The notes beneath the pieces are model-generated. The model was not told the DNA's origin. It saw nothing but the letters and a program-made list of their open reading frames with translations, and searched no databases. Below are positions 23,177-36,700 of a stretch of 64,000 bases of DNA, piece after piece (positions within the stretch are counted from its first letter, which is position 1; each line of letters opens with the position of its first letter). Location of the stretch: the NCBI RefSeq assembly GCF_039555335.1, contig NC_092631.1:14174305-14238304 (forward strand), read 5' to 3'. The translations under genes were made by a program, and so were the position numbers. Source of the DNA: Amphiura filiformis (taxonomy: Eukaryota; Echinodermata; Ophiuroidea; Amphilepidida; Amphiuridae).

Positions 23177-23433
23177 TGTGACCCCTCAGCACAACTGAGC
23201 CCTGAAGTCGCCAATCATCATTTTTGAGATATTCAACCAAAATATTCTGCTTGAAATTAGCTTTAAAATGATGTATCATGTCTATAGTACTTGACATTTA
23301 AGTAGTGAAAAATCAATAAAACAGTCAATAAATCCTTTGTTTCCTATTGTTTATTAATTGTTTAAATTCGATGGAGCATATCTCAATAGTGGCACTGGCG
23401 ACATCCGGGCTCAGTTGTGCTGAGGGGTCACAA
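23177..23433. repeat. Foldback element with GTGACCCCTCAGCACAAC arms
   Basis: TGTGACCCCTCAGCACAACT and AGTTGTGCTGAGGGGTCACA are near-perfect inverted arms, continuing through TGAGCCC and GTCGCCA. It is inserted in a C-rich repeat that continues on both sides. Confidence 0.85.
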
Positions 23434-23683
23434 ATGGTCCGAGCGCAGCGGGCAGGAAAATTGGCATATTTAAACGTTTCCGTGCGATCGCTTGAAATCG
23501 CTTGCCCCCCCCCCCCCTTGGCTTGCCAAAAATTGCTTGCCCCCCCCCCCTTTCGTTGCCAAAAATTTCTTGCCCACCCCAATTTTAATACCCTCCTCCC
23601 CCAGGGCTCATTGCACAGCCCCTCTGGTTGAAACCATAGACAGTAGACTCATCTCCACTGACACTGTCTACGTCTACGATGAC

Positions 23684-23905
23684 TAAAGTTCTTTTCTTTA
23701 AACTTCCGTGGTCCGGTGCAGCGCTGGTGAATTGCGATCGCGTAGAAGTGACAAGGTCGCCTACTACGCGCCGCGCCGAAGACCAATGGGTCAGCCGGCT
23801 TGTTGTCAAGTGCATTGATCAGCCAATCAGCGTGATTGTTTATTGCTTTTGTGTGTACGCGATACGCACAGGCACGACCACGGAAGTTTAAAGAAAACAA
23901 CTTTA
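23684..23905. repeat. Foldback MITE with TAAAGTT ends
   Basis: TTTCTTTAAACTTCCGTGGTC at the left is mirrored by GACCACGGAAGTTTAAAGAAA at the right. The core has high CpG content (GCGCCGCGCCG). Confidence 0.85.
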
Positions 23906-24305
23906 TGTTGAATAATCGGAATCTAGACCTAGTCGACCTAGACCTGACCTAGACCTAGTCCTACTCCTAGCAAGTCTATTGTTGTATTGAAAACACAGGT
24001 TTTATTCCACACATTCCAAAATTGCTTTTATAAATTACTCACAAGAAGATGACAAATGCAGGTGTGGGTGGCACCAGTTCAGTACATTGGTACATGCATG
24101 CAGCATGCACTCATGCAGTATGACTTGTTTGGCACGGATCAGTCTTCGATCGAGCTGGAAAAGGGAATTCCTTATTCCATATATGGGCAAAATAAGATGC
24201 GTCACACACTTGATCCGAGTTTAACCGCGCTTCTCACCCTCTTAATCTGGTTTAAAATATTGGGGTATCCGAGTAAAACAGGTTCATGGGCGTTGTCATC
24301 CTCAT

Positions 24306-24345
24306 CACGTGTACACGCGTCACATGACCTCTGGAATCACCTCAT
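24306..24345 (+). promoter_or_regulatory. E-box/CLEAR-like cluster upstream of NPC1
   Basis: CACGTG stands at 24306-24311 and GTCACATGAC at 24319-24328, one base from the palindromic CLEAR consensus GTCACGTGAC bound by TFEB-type factors. ATCACCTCAT at 24336-24345 matches the SREBP SRE-1 consensus at 8 of 10 positions. The start codon is 423 bp downstream of the near-CLEAR site. Lysosomal genes including NPC1 are known CLEAR targets in vertebrates. Use in this organism is inference. Confidence 0.4.
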
Positions 24346-24730
24346 CTGAGAAGATGCCAATTTCTAAAATACATAAAATTTAGCCAATTTTGTTACAATA
24401 ATGAAGGATTATAATAGAAGTACATCACCGTATTTTTTGTTCATCAGGGTTACGTAACGATTTACCAATTAAAGTCATAATTGAAAAGACAAGTCAACTT
24501 GAGTTTTTATTTTTAAAAGCCATGTGGGAAAAATATTTGTGTAATAATCTGCCTTGATCTAGAAATACTTACTCTGTGTTGCAGAATAAATTTGTCATGT
24601 TTGAGTGCAGTTGCTGACCGATTTCCTCCGACGTAAAATCAAATTGTTTATTTAGTAATTTGGGAAAGATTGGGTGTTATCATAGTACAGTTCGTGAGCA
24701 ATAAATCATATCTCATTTCACTCCATTGTA

Positions 24731-24745
24731 ATGGTGAAACTCTGA
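24731..24745 (+). other. Upstream ORF of four codons before the NPC1 start
   Basis: ATG GTG AAA CTC TGA with G at -3 and G at +4, a strong initiation context. It ends 5 bases before the NPC1 ATG at 24751. It matters only if transcription starts upstream of it. Confidence 0.45.
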
Positions 24746-24750
24746 ACATT

Positions 24751-24795
24751 ATGCTGCGTAGATTTGTTTTTCTTTTGGCCATCTGTGCCGTACAG
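24751..24795 (+). CDS. NPC1: NPC1 exon 1: signal peptide
   Basis: ATG opens [15 protein letters not shown], a basic then hydrophobic signal sequence, followed by donor CAG|GTAAGT in phase 0. A at -3 gives an adequate start context. The join to exon 2 yields ...[14 protein letters not shown], matching the usual signal-peptide-then-Cys-domain start of NPC1. An additional non-coding 5' exon cannot be excluded. Confidence 0.85.
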
Positions 24796-27700
24796 GTAAG
24801 TCATGAATGATCATGTAAACATATTGATGTAAAACTAAAGTTATATCATTTTCAATTTTTTATCATTCAATTCAAATATTTTCATGTCAGATGTTATCAA
24901 GACAATTGTTATAATGTTAGTACTGATTTTTGGTATTTCACAACTTCATGATTACATTTATAATAACCCTAGAACTCAGTCTCTGCTGGCCATAATTAAT
25001 ATTCCTGTTTTTACTTAGCGGTGAAGCTTAGTTAGAATTTATAGATAAAGTCTTATTCAGATTCCCTTTTACAAATTAAGCGTACTGCTAGCCGTCCAGC
25101 GCGTATTATTTGCACAAGGTCCAATGCACACGCTTGACGTCGCGCGTATACGCGATGGTTAAGCTGTCAAATGAAATCTGAATAAGACTTTAGGGACAGG
25201 CTACACCCATCGAATGTGTGTCATCAGCCCTCAGATCGGCCCTCAGATGAGGAACCCATGGATTCGATCCATGTAGGGACAGGCGCAGGCATAAAAATGT
25301 CAATTTTCAAATTGATTCTATTAACCTGAATTGTTGTTTATTGGAAGAGAGAACTTCTCAGAAACAATTTGACACCAAAATCTTCTACTTTATTGCTAAG
25401 TGAAGTTATGATGAAATTACTGTCGGAACATTAGGCCATATTTTCTGATAAGACTTTAACTTAGTTTAACTGCCATAAGGTGTGCATGGGGACTTGATAA
25501 TTTTTGTGCCCCCCCGTCAATTTTTTGTTTTCATTGTAATTTAACCTAATTTTTGTTGAATATTATGTATTTTATCATTTTCAACACATCTGTGAAATTT
25601 TTGTATATGAAAATTCAAATTTTAAAGTGGTAAAAATGTGATTTTTGTGCTAATTTTGGTCACATTTTGCCATTTTCCAGCCATTTTAGCCCAAAACCAT
25701 GATTTTTACCAAGCGATAACAAAAAAGTGCATTAGGCCCCTAACACAGTCAATTTTGAGTTTCCCGTCACATAATTTCTGAAAATAAGTGAGGTAACTTT
25801 TTCATTATTCATTCATTATTCATTATTTTTCTGCCTTTCATTATTATGACCAACACGCATGTAAAATGTGTTGTTATTTGCCGCTCACTCACTTGAAGAT
25901 GGATGTTTAGCCCATTTGAATGAGATTCAAAAGTATATAAAAAGAGTCTGCAAGGTTGACAGCAAAATGCATGTTTTGATTTGGATTTTTCCACAAAAAA
26001 TAAAGGGATAATTTTTTTGGCAATATTAACCAGTTTTTATCTGTATTTTTTGGAAAATCACAATAATGAATTCAAGTGAGGGTCAGAAAATGAAGTGAGG
26101 GCGGGTGACGGGAAACTCAAAATCGACTTTCCTTGGCCTTATCCCAGGAAATAAGTGAACTGGAATTGTTATGTGAAAAGGGTGAAAGTTTTTGTCAAAC
26201 CATGTTTCCGTTTTGTCAGAAGATGAATTTTGAGTCAAAATTGACTTTTTTCCCAAAATGCCCTTTTGACCCATTTTTGACCAAAATGATGATTTTTCGA
26301 GGGCATATCTTACTGAAATAAATACTAAAAAGCAGGGCTGTGAACTCTCACGCATTGGCCGTGAGTCTCATGCATTGGGTCACTTTCTCACGGTCTCACG
26401 CCAAGGTAGTATAATCTCACTATAGGTAGTAAATCTCACGCAAAACGCTGGGAAAGGAGTAAAATCTCACGCATCATCAAAATAATTTGTTGTCCCTCCC
26501 TGAGTCTCACGCATTGGGTCACTTTCTCACGCCAAGGTAGTATAATCTCACTCCTACATGTAGATAGTAAATCTCACGCAAAATGCTGGGAGATGAGTAA
26601 AATCTCACGCGTCATCAAAATAATTTGTTGTCCACAAGACATCAGCGACCCCGTCCTTACAAAGCTCCGATCGCTTCCGCTTCTGCTCCTGTTCTAATGG
26701 TATTACAACATGAACAATACCACGGGTATCGGCAAAATGCGAAAAATCTACCGCACGCATGATGGTCATTTTTATTTTTATTTTCATCTGACATGCTTTT
26801 AAAGGTAGACCTCAATAAAGAAAGAAAAAATAAATAAATAATATATGTGAAGCGTTGTCCTTTGTTGGCGGGTTTGACTTATGAAGCACTTTGCGATATC
26901 CACAAGCACCAAGTGCAGATTTCAAATACTTATGTTCCTTGGTCTTAGCGTCCGGTCCTCATTCGATGAAATAGTGTCCGCAACTCTAAAACATTAATTG
27001 ACAGTTAAAAATGTGATCCCCAACCCCGTTGGTTATCTTTTGCACAAATTTGTACAAACATAGAAATTACTGCACAGCCATTGGTTCAGTCCCGTCAATG
27101 AATACTGCTTATGCATCATGTGCACAATAATGTTGGAAAGATAAGTTGGATATTAGGCTTAGGCTAAAATCATACTCTGAGCTCTGAATTCACGCCAGCA
27201 CGGGGACTTGTTTCGTATTTGCTTACTACACAGCCAATACAGTGTATTGGCTGTGTGTAACCGGATATCCGCGATGACACAATCTGACAATACCGTAGTT
27301 ATATACTGATTACAACCATTAAATACTATTTTGTTTTGATAAACACACTACATGTACAATGTAGACTCAGTTCTCATACAAGTACTGATGGCATATTGGG
27401 TCTGAGATTGTCACTCAATCATGTAATCTCATAAATTGAGAATTGAAATACTGTAAAAGTCAATATTTTCGCGAGAAGATATTTTAGCGATTTTGAAGAT
27501 TTTGTCAATTGCGCGAGAATTAAATTTCACGGTTTTGATATTGATACAATACAAACCTAATGCAAAAGGTTATTTTCGCAAGTTTTTATTTTCACGATTT
27601 AATGTCCGCTCGCGAAAAAATAAAAACCTCACGAAAATTTCTACTTTTACAGTACTGGTACCATATCAATAGATATGATATGATATGATGTGATAATCTT

Positions 27701-30700
27701 ATCACTTACATAATTATGACTTTTTTTTTTACACAGGTCTTAGCAGACTATATACACAAAGATGGAACGTGCATATGGTATGGACAATGTGGACATGATG
27801 ATTCCAACCCACCCAAACCTCAAAATTGCCTGTACAATGGCCCAGCCAAACAGCTGATAGACCCCGAAGGACTGAAAATACTGGAAGACCACTGCCCTTG
27901 GCTTTTGGGTGGTGCAAATGGTACCTACACATGCTGTGATACCAACCAGCTCAAAACCTTTGCCAATCAAACCGGTCAAGCAAACCAGCTGCTGAGCAGA
28001 TGTCCATCCTGCTATCGAAACTTTTTAGAGAACTATTGTGAAATGACCTGTGACCCTGGTAACAGCCAATTTGTGAATGCAACAAAGATAGCAAAAGATG
28101 ATGATACAAACACAACAAAAATTACAGAGATCAAATACTACCTTACAAAGCAGTTTGCAGAGGGAATGTATAACTCGTGCAAAGATGTCCAGTTTCCCAG
28201 TTCAAACAGTAAAGTGATGTCTTTGTTTTGCGGAGCATACGGTGCCGATCATTGTTCGGCGGAACGCTGGTTGGGATTCATGGGGATAAAGCAAGCGGTC
28301 AGACTCCGTTTCAGATTGACTTCACGATTGTAAACAAAACGAACCCAGTTCCGGCCCCAATGATTGCAATGAATATGTCTATCTATCCTTGCAGCGAAGG
28401 TATTGGTAATCTGACTGCCCCATGTAGCTGTCAAGATTGTGTGGCATCTTGCCCGCCCGCTCCGCCTCCACCACCACCAGCATATCATTGCTACGTATAC
28501 AACATCGATTGTGTCACATTCTACGTCATGATCTCGTACCTTGTCTTTCTTCTGTTTTTCTTCGTGTGGCTTTGCATCTGCTACCGAAATGCTTTGTTCT
28601 CCTGTAAAAGAAAGGCACTTGTTACATCCGAAAATCCCTCGGTCAACAGCGACAATGAAGACTCAGTCAATAGTGACGGTGAAGAAATTCAAATTCATCA
28701 TCCCGACATCAAAGAATCGGATATCGGCTGCCGCGAAAGGCTCGGTGAAACAATTCATCGCTACTTAAGCTTGTTCTTCCAGAAATGGGGCACTCTTTGC
28801 GCCGGTCATCCAATTATTGTGATTCTTATTACTATTGTAGTAGTCACATGTTTCAGCGTTGGTATAATGTTCCTAGAGGTCACAACAGACCCGGTAGAAT
28901 TGTGGTCACCACCGGCAAGCAGATCTCGTCTGGAGAAGAACTACTTTGACAGCAGCTTTGGGCCATTCTATCGAACGGAGATGCTGATTATCACTGCACC
29001 GACCTTCAATGTGACAGATTATGAGACGTATCCTTTCCAAAAGATAATCCCGTTTGGACCAGTTCTCGGCAAAGATATCCTTCACCAGGTAAATAGTAAA
29101 CAGAATCAAAGATGATCTACCAATAATCATTTGAGTTTTATTTTGTACATGAAGCATGATTGTTGTATTTTGTCATTCAAGAAACCAATGACATAGAAGT
29201 TTTAAACAATGTGAATCGTATAATTTGCAAATGCTACATATACCAGTGTCTCCTGCAATGCAATGTCGTAGTGCATGTTAGAATATATGACTGTTGCTAG
29301 GTCAACTGGATCATGCTTTCTTTGTTACGAACCACTGATCGAAATAATCACAACACAAAGCCTATGGCATCAAAATTCGGAACAGGTGTATGAGCCCAGG
29401 CTTGGAGCTAACGCGCACTACGACAGCGATATGTACCATATTCGTTCCATTATAACCTCCCAGGGGCTTAACAACAAAGTCATTTTGGGTGCGCGCGTAA
29501 CAAAGTCATTTTGGGTGGGCGCTTATTTTTTACATTGTTTACATAATTGTATAGCCAAAATATTCATCCATCATCATCAATGTGCCAGGATATGTTTTGG
29601 ACCATGATCCAAATTTGCATGGGTAGAACTAATATCACAGTTTGTTTGTTTTAAAGCCACTGGGTGGGTGCTTATAGGGGCATAGGCGGTTAATGGAACG
29701 AATACGGTAGGTGATATGATATTATCAAATAGAAAAATTCATCAAAGATTTTGTAAGATCCTATAATAGTCCTATACCCTAATAAGTTTCTGGATGCACT
29801 AGCATGAGTGGGAAATATGTTTTCCGATCATTAAGGGCTTGCTGGTTAATATCTGTGGTGATATTTTCATGGCCTGAATGATAAAAGTAGTGAAATTACT
29901 CAACTTTGCTCATATATTCACTTATAAAAACCCATATCTCTGCAGGTACTTGACTTGCAGACAGATATTGAAGACTTGAAGGTTTGGTACGACAAGGAGC
30001 AACGTAATATCAAATTGTCCGATATATGCTATGCTCCCCTGGCACCGGACAACAAGAACTGCACTATCGAGAGCGTGCTAAACTATTGGCAGAATAGTCA
30101 TGAGAATCTGGACAAGGAAGCAATGGATCCAGAGACTGGGTTATTTGTTGCAGCTGATTATCACGATCATCTTATGGCATGTGTTGGGTAAGTAAATCTC
30201 TCCTATACTTAAGTCAGGGTACCCAATGGGTACTACCCATGGTCCTTGAAAGTCATTGAATTTGAAAACACCTTTTTAAAGCCTTGAAAGTCCTGGAAAA
30301 GTCCTGGGAAAATTGGAATTTTGCCTAAATTATGATTTTTACAAAATTTGGGGAGTGGAGAGGAGCTGTCACTTTCGTGAATACGTGGTGCATAGAGGGC
30401 CACATCATGATTTTTGTGTTGTGGTAAGTCCTTGAAAATCATGCTTTAGGACCTTGAAAGTCCTTGAATTTTAAAGGCTTCAAGGTGCGGGAACCCTGTG
30501 GGAATGAATACAGAAATGAGAATGAATTATCCAATATCCACTGCAGTGGGTCGTGTGGCGCAGTACTAGTAACTAGAACATTGGCCTCATGATTGCAAGG
30601 TTGTGGGGTTTTCCATCCTAATTAATTTCCACCATTTATTACTTTTATTTCACAGTGCTTCCTCCGCCATAGATGACACTACAGCATTACATATGCCTTG

Positions 30701-33700
30701 CCTGGCTACTTATGGGGGCCCTGTTTTTCCTTGGACTGCACTTGGAGATTATGATGGTATGTAGACATGCAAAGGGTCGTTTTATCTTCTTTTCTTTATC
30801 GAACCTCATGTCCTGCTGACAATCTCCATTGCGCTATTCCGGTTGAAATCCTTACACCCCCTATGAAAGATATGACCTTAGTCTCCCACAGGGGGTGTGA
30901 ATTTCAAATGGGATGACTAAATGGGTGACTGCATTTGAAATCTACACCCCTGTGTGGGAGATTAAGGTCATGTCTTCCATAGGGGGTGTATGGATTTTCT
31001 GTAATAGCCCATCATATATTGTATTGATTTTGGTTTCTGTAGCCGAAGACATTACATCTAGCCTATCAAAAGAAAGAATTTGCTTTCAGGAAAGGGAAAT
31101 AAAAAATGCCTAGGCATATCTCCACAATGCAGGGTTAATCACGTTTCACAGGCATTGTCAAGCCACTGTAAATGTGGAAATTTTTGTGGGATTAATTTTT
31201 TGTGCTTTGCCAACTATGAACTGTTTCCCTTGTTTTTATATCCAGGATTTCATTGACCTATACACATTTCACGCATTATTAGTTTTGCGGTAGCTGCTTG
31301 AAAAGCGCGAAAATAATTTCGCGCAAATTTTCACTTTTACAATAATCAATGGGACTAGCAGACCAATATAGAAAATAATCAGTAGGAGAAACGGAAACTA
31401 AAACTGAAAGTGTTGTTATGATAAAATATAATAAAATGATCAAAATAGCTGCTTTGTTAGTTCTAAATGGGAGTCTTTTACTTTAGAGTCAGACAGATTC
31501 AAAACATGAGCAGATGGTGGTCTATTCCAGTTGAAATCCATACACCCCCTGTGGAAGACATGACCTTCAAATTGAGTCGCCCATTCGGGTAAACTCATTT
31601 GAAATACACACTCCATGTGTCTTCCATAGGGGGTGTATGGATTTCAACTGGAATTGCCCATGCAGTATGTGCCCTCCAAATATAAGCACAGTATTGACTA
31701 TGTTATCTATGTTATTTATAGATCCTGAGGTTTTACTTTTGGAATATATTTATTTTAAAGAAAAATTAGTAAAAGAACAGCATCTGCTATGTTATTTACT
31801 AATATATACTGGTTTTTTTTTTTACTTTGCAATATTTCAATAAATGCACTTACTTTTGATTCGTAACACATGACAAATCCCAACTAGATGTAAAGGTGAT
31901 ATCTTGGGTTAGCTTGGGGGTGATCGCTAGAATCAATTAGATGATTTCATAACATCTTTTACATTTTCACACATTCTATTTTAACCTTCTTAGGTGAGAA
32001 TTACAACAATGCCACCAGCCTAATCATCACTTTCCCCGTCAACAATTACAAGAAAGATGATAAAGAAAACGCAGCTGCGCTGGAAAGAGCTACCGTCTGG
32101 GAGAAAGGATTTCTAGAATTCATCCAAAACTACAGCAACCCTAATCTCACCATTGCCTACCAAGCAGAGGTAATGTAATATTACATGTACCAGTTGACAT
32201 CCATGCATCCCTATGGAAGACATGACCTTAATCTTCCACATAGGGAGTGTGAATTTCAAATGGGGTTACCTAATTTGGTAACTCCAATTGAAGTTTACAC
32301 CCTGTGTGTGGGAGATGAAGGTTATGTCATTCATAGGGGATGTATGGATTTCAACTGGAATAGCCTAATATTGTTTAAAAGTTGATGTTATTTATGGGTG
32401 ATTCAACCCACGATTGAATGTTACTTTGCAAAACTGCTCCAAATACTCATTGTGTAAAAGTTAATACCGCAAAAAATTGACGCTTTACATTATCTGATTT
32501 CATCCCTATGTACAGGGACCACAACTTCATCCTGAAATACTGCCAAAGCCTAACATGTAATTAATGAGGTGTTCACAAGTATTCTTTCCTTCAAAATGGT
32601 TAACACTCTCCACACAGGTGTCAACTGTAGACGACAAGTTTCAAATTTGTAAATTTTCATGACCATATTTGGAATCAGCATGAAAAATGTATTAAAATGA
32701 GTACAAATAAGCCTATTGGTTCAGTAGTTCTGAAGTTAGCTTCTCTAATATTTTGAGGAAATATCTCAAAACTTCAGACTTTTTATGTTGAAGCCTATGG
32801 CAAGAATGCAGAGCATTAATCAGCAGGATTTAATCTTTTTAAAATTAAAACTTCATATAGATCAGTGGATGTCACTTTTTAAAATTGATTAAACAGAAAT
32901 TGTCCTATATTTGAAATGAAATTTCCAGTTACCGCATCTATTTGTGTACACATTCTTATGTGGACTAGAGTCTTGACACGGTAGTAGTTCTTTGTGGAAA
33001 GAACAACTACGTAACATGTATTGTCATGGTTGTATGTATGTAATAGGACGACTGAACTTGTCCTAGGAAGTGTCACATGTTCTGATAAAAGGGGATGACT
33101 GATTGTTTTCTTAGCTATTTTTGAGATAACACACATTGTCAGTTCAGTGATAAGCTAAGTAAACAAGATAAGTGGGCTAGTATTGATTATCTAAGTAAAC
33201 AATATCAGTGGGCCAAGATTGACCACATACATGTAGTAGAGTGTTGCAAAACACGGCCTTGATCTGGTGATGTTTTGTCATTTTCGTGGCTGAATTCCAA
33301 ATAATATTGTGGCATTCTGATGGCCCAATAACCTGTATGATATAGTGTAACGTGTGCAATACTGCTTTTGTTGCGGAATGTGAAAAAATCATCGTTTAGG
33401 GAAAAGTTATAATGCAAAAAAAGGAGGAACTAATGAATTCATTATCTGTGGAAAGAAGAACAAAGAGATAAATACCCAAAGAGTACCTACTCAATATTAC
33501 CCCATGTGTAATGCTATGGAGAATCTGCCATATTGTTTTTTCACTCATATATTGTACTTCCAGCGTTTTTTTTGTTTGCAAAATCCTGAAATTGAACAAT
33601 AGTTTGCACAATGTGTTACATACAGAACATAATAAACCACACAGTTTGAATCAAAGCTTGTCGTGTGCATAGTGAATTAATCCGGAGGTACACTATTTCA

Positions 33701-36700
33701 CCTTCCATGATCTTCACATATACATGGCGGAGTCAGTACTCTTTGGTTTTACCCACAGAGGAGAGAGAAAACCGAGAGCGTATCACCAGTCAAAAGTCCC
33801 CGTGTATTGTATACGGTGAGTTCTCGCATATTCATAAAGATCAATGGAGGGAGAGCGTGGCGCAATGGTTAGGGTACTTGCCTTCAGTGCATGAGGTCCC
33901 GGGTTCAATTCCCAGCGGTGGCGATTTGCTGGGATATTGAATTGGAAAAAAAAAGTCTGAAATTAATTGGCAACTTCTGTAGATTAAATTCAGACTTCCA
34001 CTCTCCCCATGGTTCATTTAGAATTGGGTAAATGAATCATGAAAGTACTCAAATCCTTCGGAGGGGACGTTAAGCCGTCCGTCCCATGTGCAGAGAGCCA
34101 TACCTGTACATGTTTTTGCAGCCAGTTTAGAAAAGAGTAGGGTGTTAACCCCTGGCTGTTCCCAACCCGTCCAATGTTCAAATGGACCCCAATGGAAATA
34201 AGCTTCAATAGAGGCTTTCTTGGGTTATCCAGGGTTGTCAAAACCTGCACAAATCAAATCAAAAGCTTCTTTATTATACCTTTAAAATAAATTCATTTTA
34301 CCCAAAATAACAAAGTTATCCTTTGTTGTATCATTGCAGAGATCAGTCCAAGATGAAATCAACCGTGAGAGTTCCTCTGATATTTTCACCATAGCTGTCA
34401 GCTATTTACTTATGTTTGGGTACGTCACCATTGCTCTGGGGCAGTTTGGCAGCTGCGATAGGCTACTGGTAAGTAACATGAAGAGGCACTGTGTTTTTAC
34501 ACTTACTTAGAATAGAAAACTTGTTTTTCAGTCTCTGTTTATAAAGTTAGATCAGCTCAACTGATCAGGTTTTTGGAACAAGATGGTATTCCTGCAGCGT
34601 ATTGTGCCGTCGTGTAGGTTGCCGAATTTTGCACCCGGATCGTCGCAAAATTTGCCAGGTTTGTGGGACGATTTTGGGGGTTATTAATTAGGCCTGTCAG
34701 CTTTTTAATTTTGTCGATTGTCGACAATGAAAATACTTGCCGGTACCAGCACTATTGCCAACTGATTAACCTCTCATTTTATCATCCTACTACCCAGGGG
34801 TGTGAGAATTCCTCTTTTCAGCTGATTAACTCTTTTTTAGTTGCCAAAATGTACATTTACATTTTCAGCCCATATTTGGTGTTTTTACCCTGATTTTACA
34901 CTTTTTTTCAACGTTTTTGTTTTGTTTGTAATTTTCCTCTTTTTTTTTCTGTGGCCTCTCACACCCCTGACTTACCTGGTGGCAATGAAGTTCAAAATTT
35001 GATCTGTGCTGAGTAAAGCAGACTAAAGCTGCACCATAGGTGCTCTTTAGTCAGAATGCATGCATCCCGGAATGCATCCTTGACAAGGCGCCAGGAAGGC
35101 TACTGGACGCAGCAGACGAGTACAATTCACTTGTGCATCTGAAATGGCACATTGTATTCATTCAGTTGTTATTCTGATTTAAGTTTTTAGATTGTAGATT
35201 TTGCATTTAATTCTCTGTTTCTATTTCATCTTCTCTCTCTGTCTCTTCCGTTTGCGCACTCACCCCCACACCCCAACACACTCTTACACTAACATTTGTT
35301 TTGTTTTTCTCATTACAGATCGATTCCCATGTGACTCTAGGCCTAGCGGGCGTCATCATCGTGCTCTTATCTGTGTCCAGCTCAATTGGTATCATGGCAT
35401 ATTTGAAAGTACCAGCCACACTCATTGTCATTGAAGTGGTGCCTTTCTTAGTCCTGGCTGTCGGTGTTGATAATATCTTCATCTTGGTACAAAGATACCA
35501 GGTAAGAGAAAATTAATTTTTTGTTGGGCAGGAAAATCCTCTTAAGCAAAACCTCTTATGTAACCTGCTGGCAGTTTTAAACATGTTCAGGGGCCACAAG
35601 AACATAGGAGGTTTTTCCTGCCCAACTACGAATTGCAATTCTTTGTTTTTCTTGGCATTTTTAAGGCTATGTTAATTTCCTGCTATGAGATAGCAGATTG
35701 TCAGCATAATGTAGCAGGGTGTAATATCGACTTGACTGTTTCAGATTTTTTTGGTATCATGCAGTGTTCAATTCTGTAAAACCTTTCGGTGAACCTGACT
35801 GTTAATTTAGTAACAGCTGCTTTTATGAAAATTCTTGGGTATGTCATCCATACTTTAAAAAGTAAAAAGTGAAGGGGAAAACAGGTCTTCAGTGCATTTA
35901 GTAATTTTCATTATAAAAAAATTGGGAGTGCACTAATTTTGCAAAAAAAAACTTCAGGCTCATATCAAAGAAAAATCACCAAAAACTGGTAGTGCTTAAG
36001 AGGTATGCAACCACCCTAGGCAGAAAAATATATGCAATGTAAGAGTTGTGCTGTTGTAAAGAGTCCTCTATGTCATTGTTCTTGCATTTCTTAACAAGTT
36101 GCAAGTGTTTGTTCCTTGCATTCAGTTTTTTTCAGACATGATGTATGTACTAATTTTTTACTCGCTGGTTGTTTTTCCACCTGTAGCGTGACAGGAGATT
36201 ACCGTATGAGAACCGTGCCCAACACGTTGGCAGAGTTCTAGGTGATGTTGCTCCCAGTATGCTGTTAACCAGTCTCTCAGAATCGGTGGCCTTCTTTCTT
36301 GGTAAGACTAACCAATTTACATGTATTTATATTCTACCCCATTCAAGTAATAATGCAGTGTCTGCATTCAGGGCTCAAAGTACATTTTTGATTATGAGGG
36401 CTATTTTTAACGGATTTTACCAAAAGTAGATATCGTGTGTACATTTTACTTTGACAAACATTTTGCCATATGGGCTGTATTGTGAAATGTGGGGCTAATT
36501 GCCCTGTAGCCCTGTGTGTTTTGACCCCTGTCCGTATGTGGTGATATTGGAACATTGTCCTTTAATGAAAACACTCTATAATATGTTGAAATGGTTTTGT
36601 AAAAATATGTAAGTTTATTTTGTTGTTATTTCTTGTGTGTTTTAGGTGCTTTATCCAACATGCCTGCTGTGAAGGCATTTTCCTTATATGCAGCTACTGC

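Noticed and set aside
28270..28295. Programmed ribosomal frameshifting or a mini-intron at the NPC1 frame change
   Set aside because: No slippery heptamer, pseudoknot or GT-AG pair is evident, and the family does not use frameshifting. A lost G in a homopolymer is simpler.
28228..29115. Treating the second open frame of NPC1 exon 2 as a separate gene starting at an internal ATG
   Set aside because: Its first residues are out-of-frame reading of the upstream NPC1 codons. Similarity to NPC1 continues across the break with correct spacing, so it is one exon with a frameshift.
29275..29607. Gene of 110 codons in NPC1 intron 2
   Set aside because: It runs through a TA-flanked MITE and has no recognisable domain or splice logic.
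33846..33925. A functional tRNA gene
   Set aside because: A- and B-box-like blocks are present, but the acceptor stem does not close and a SINE body follows.
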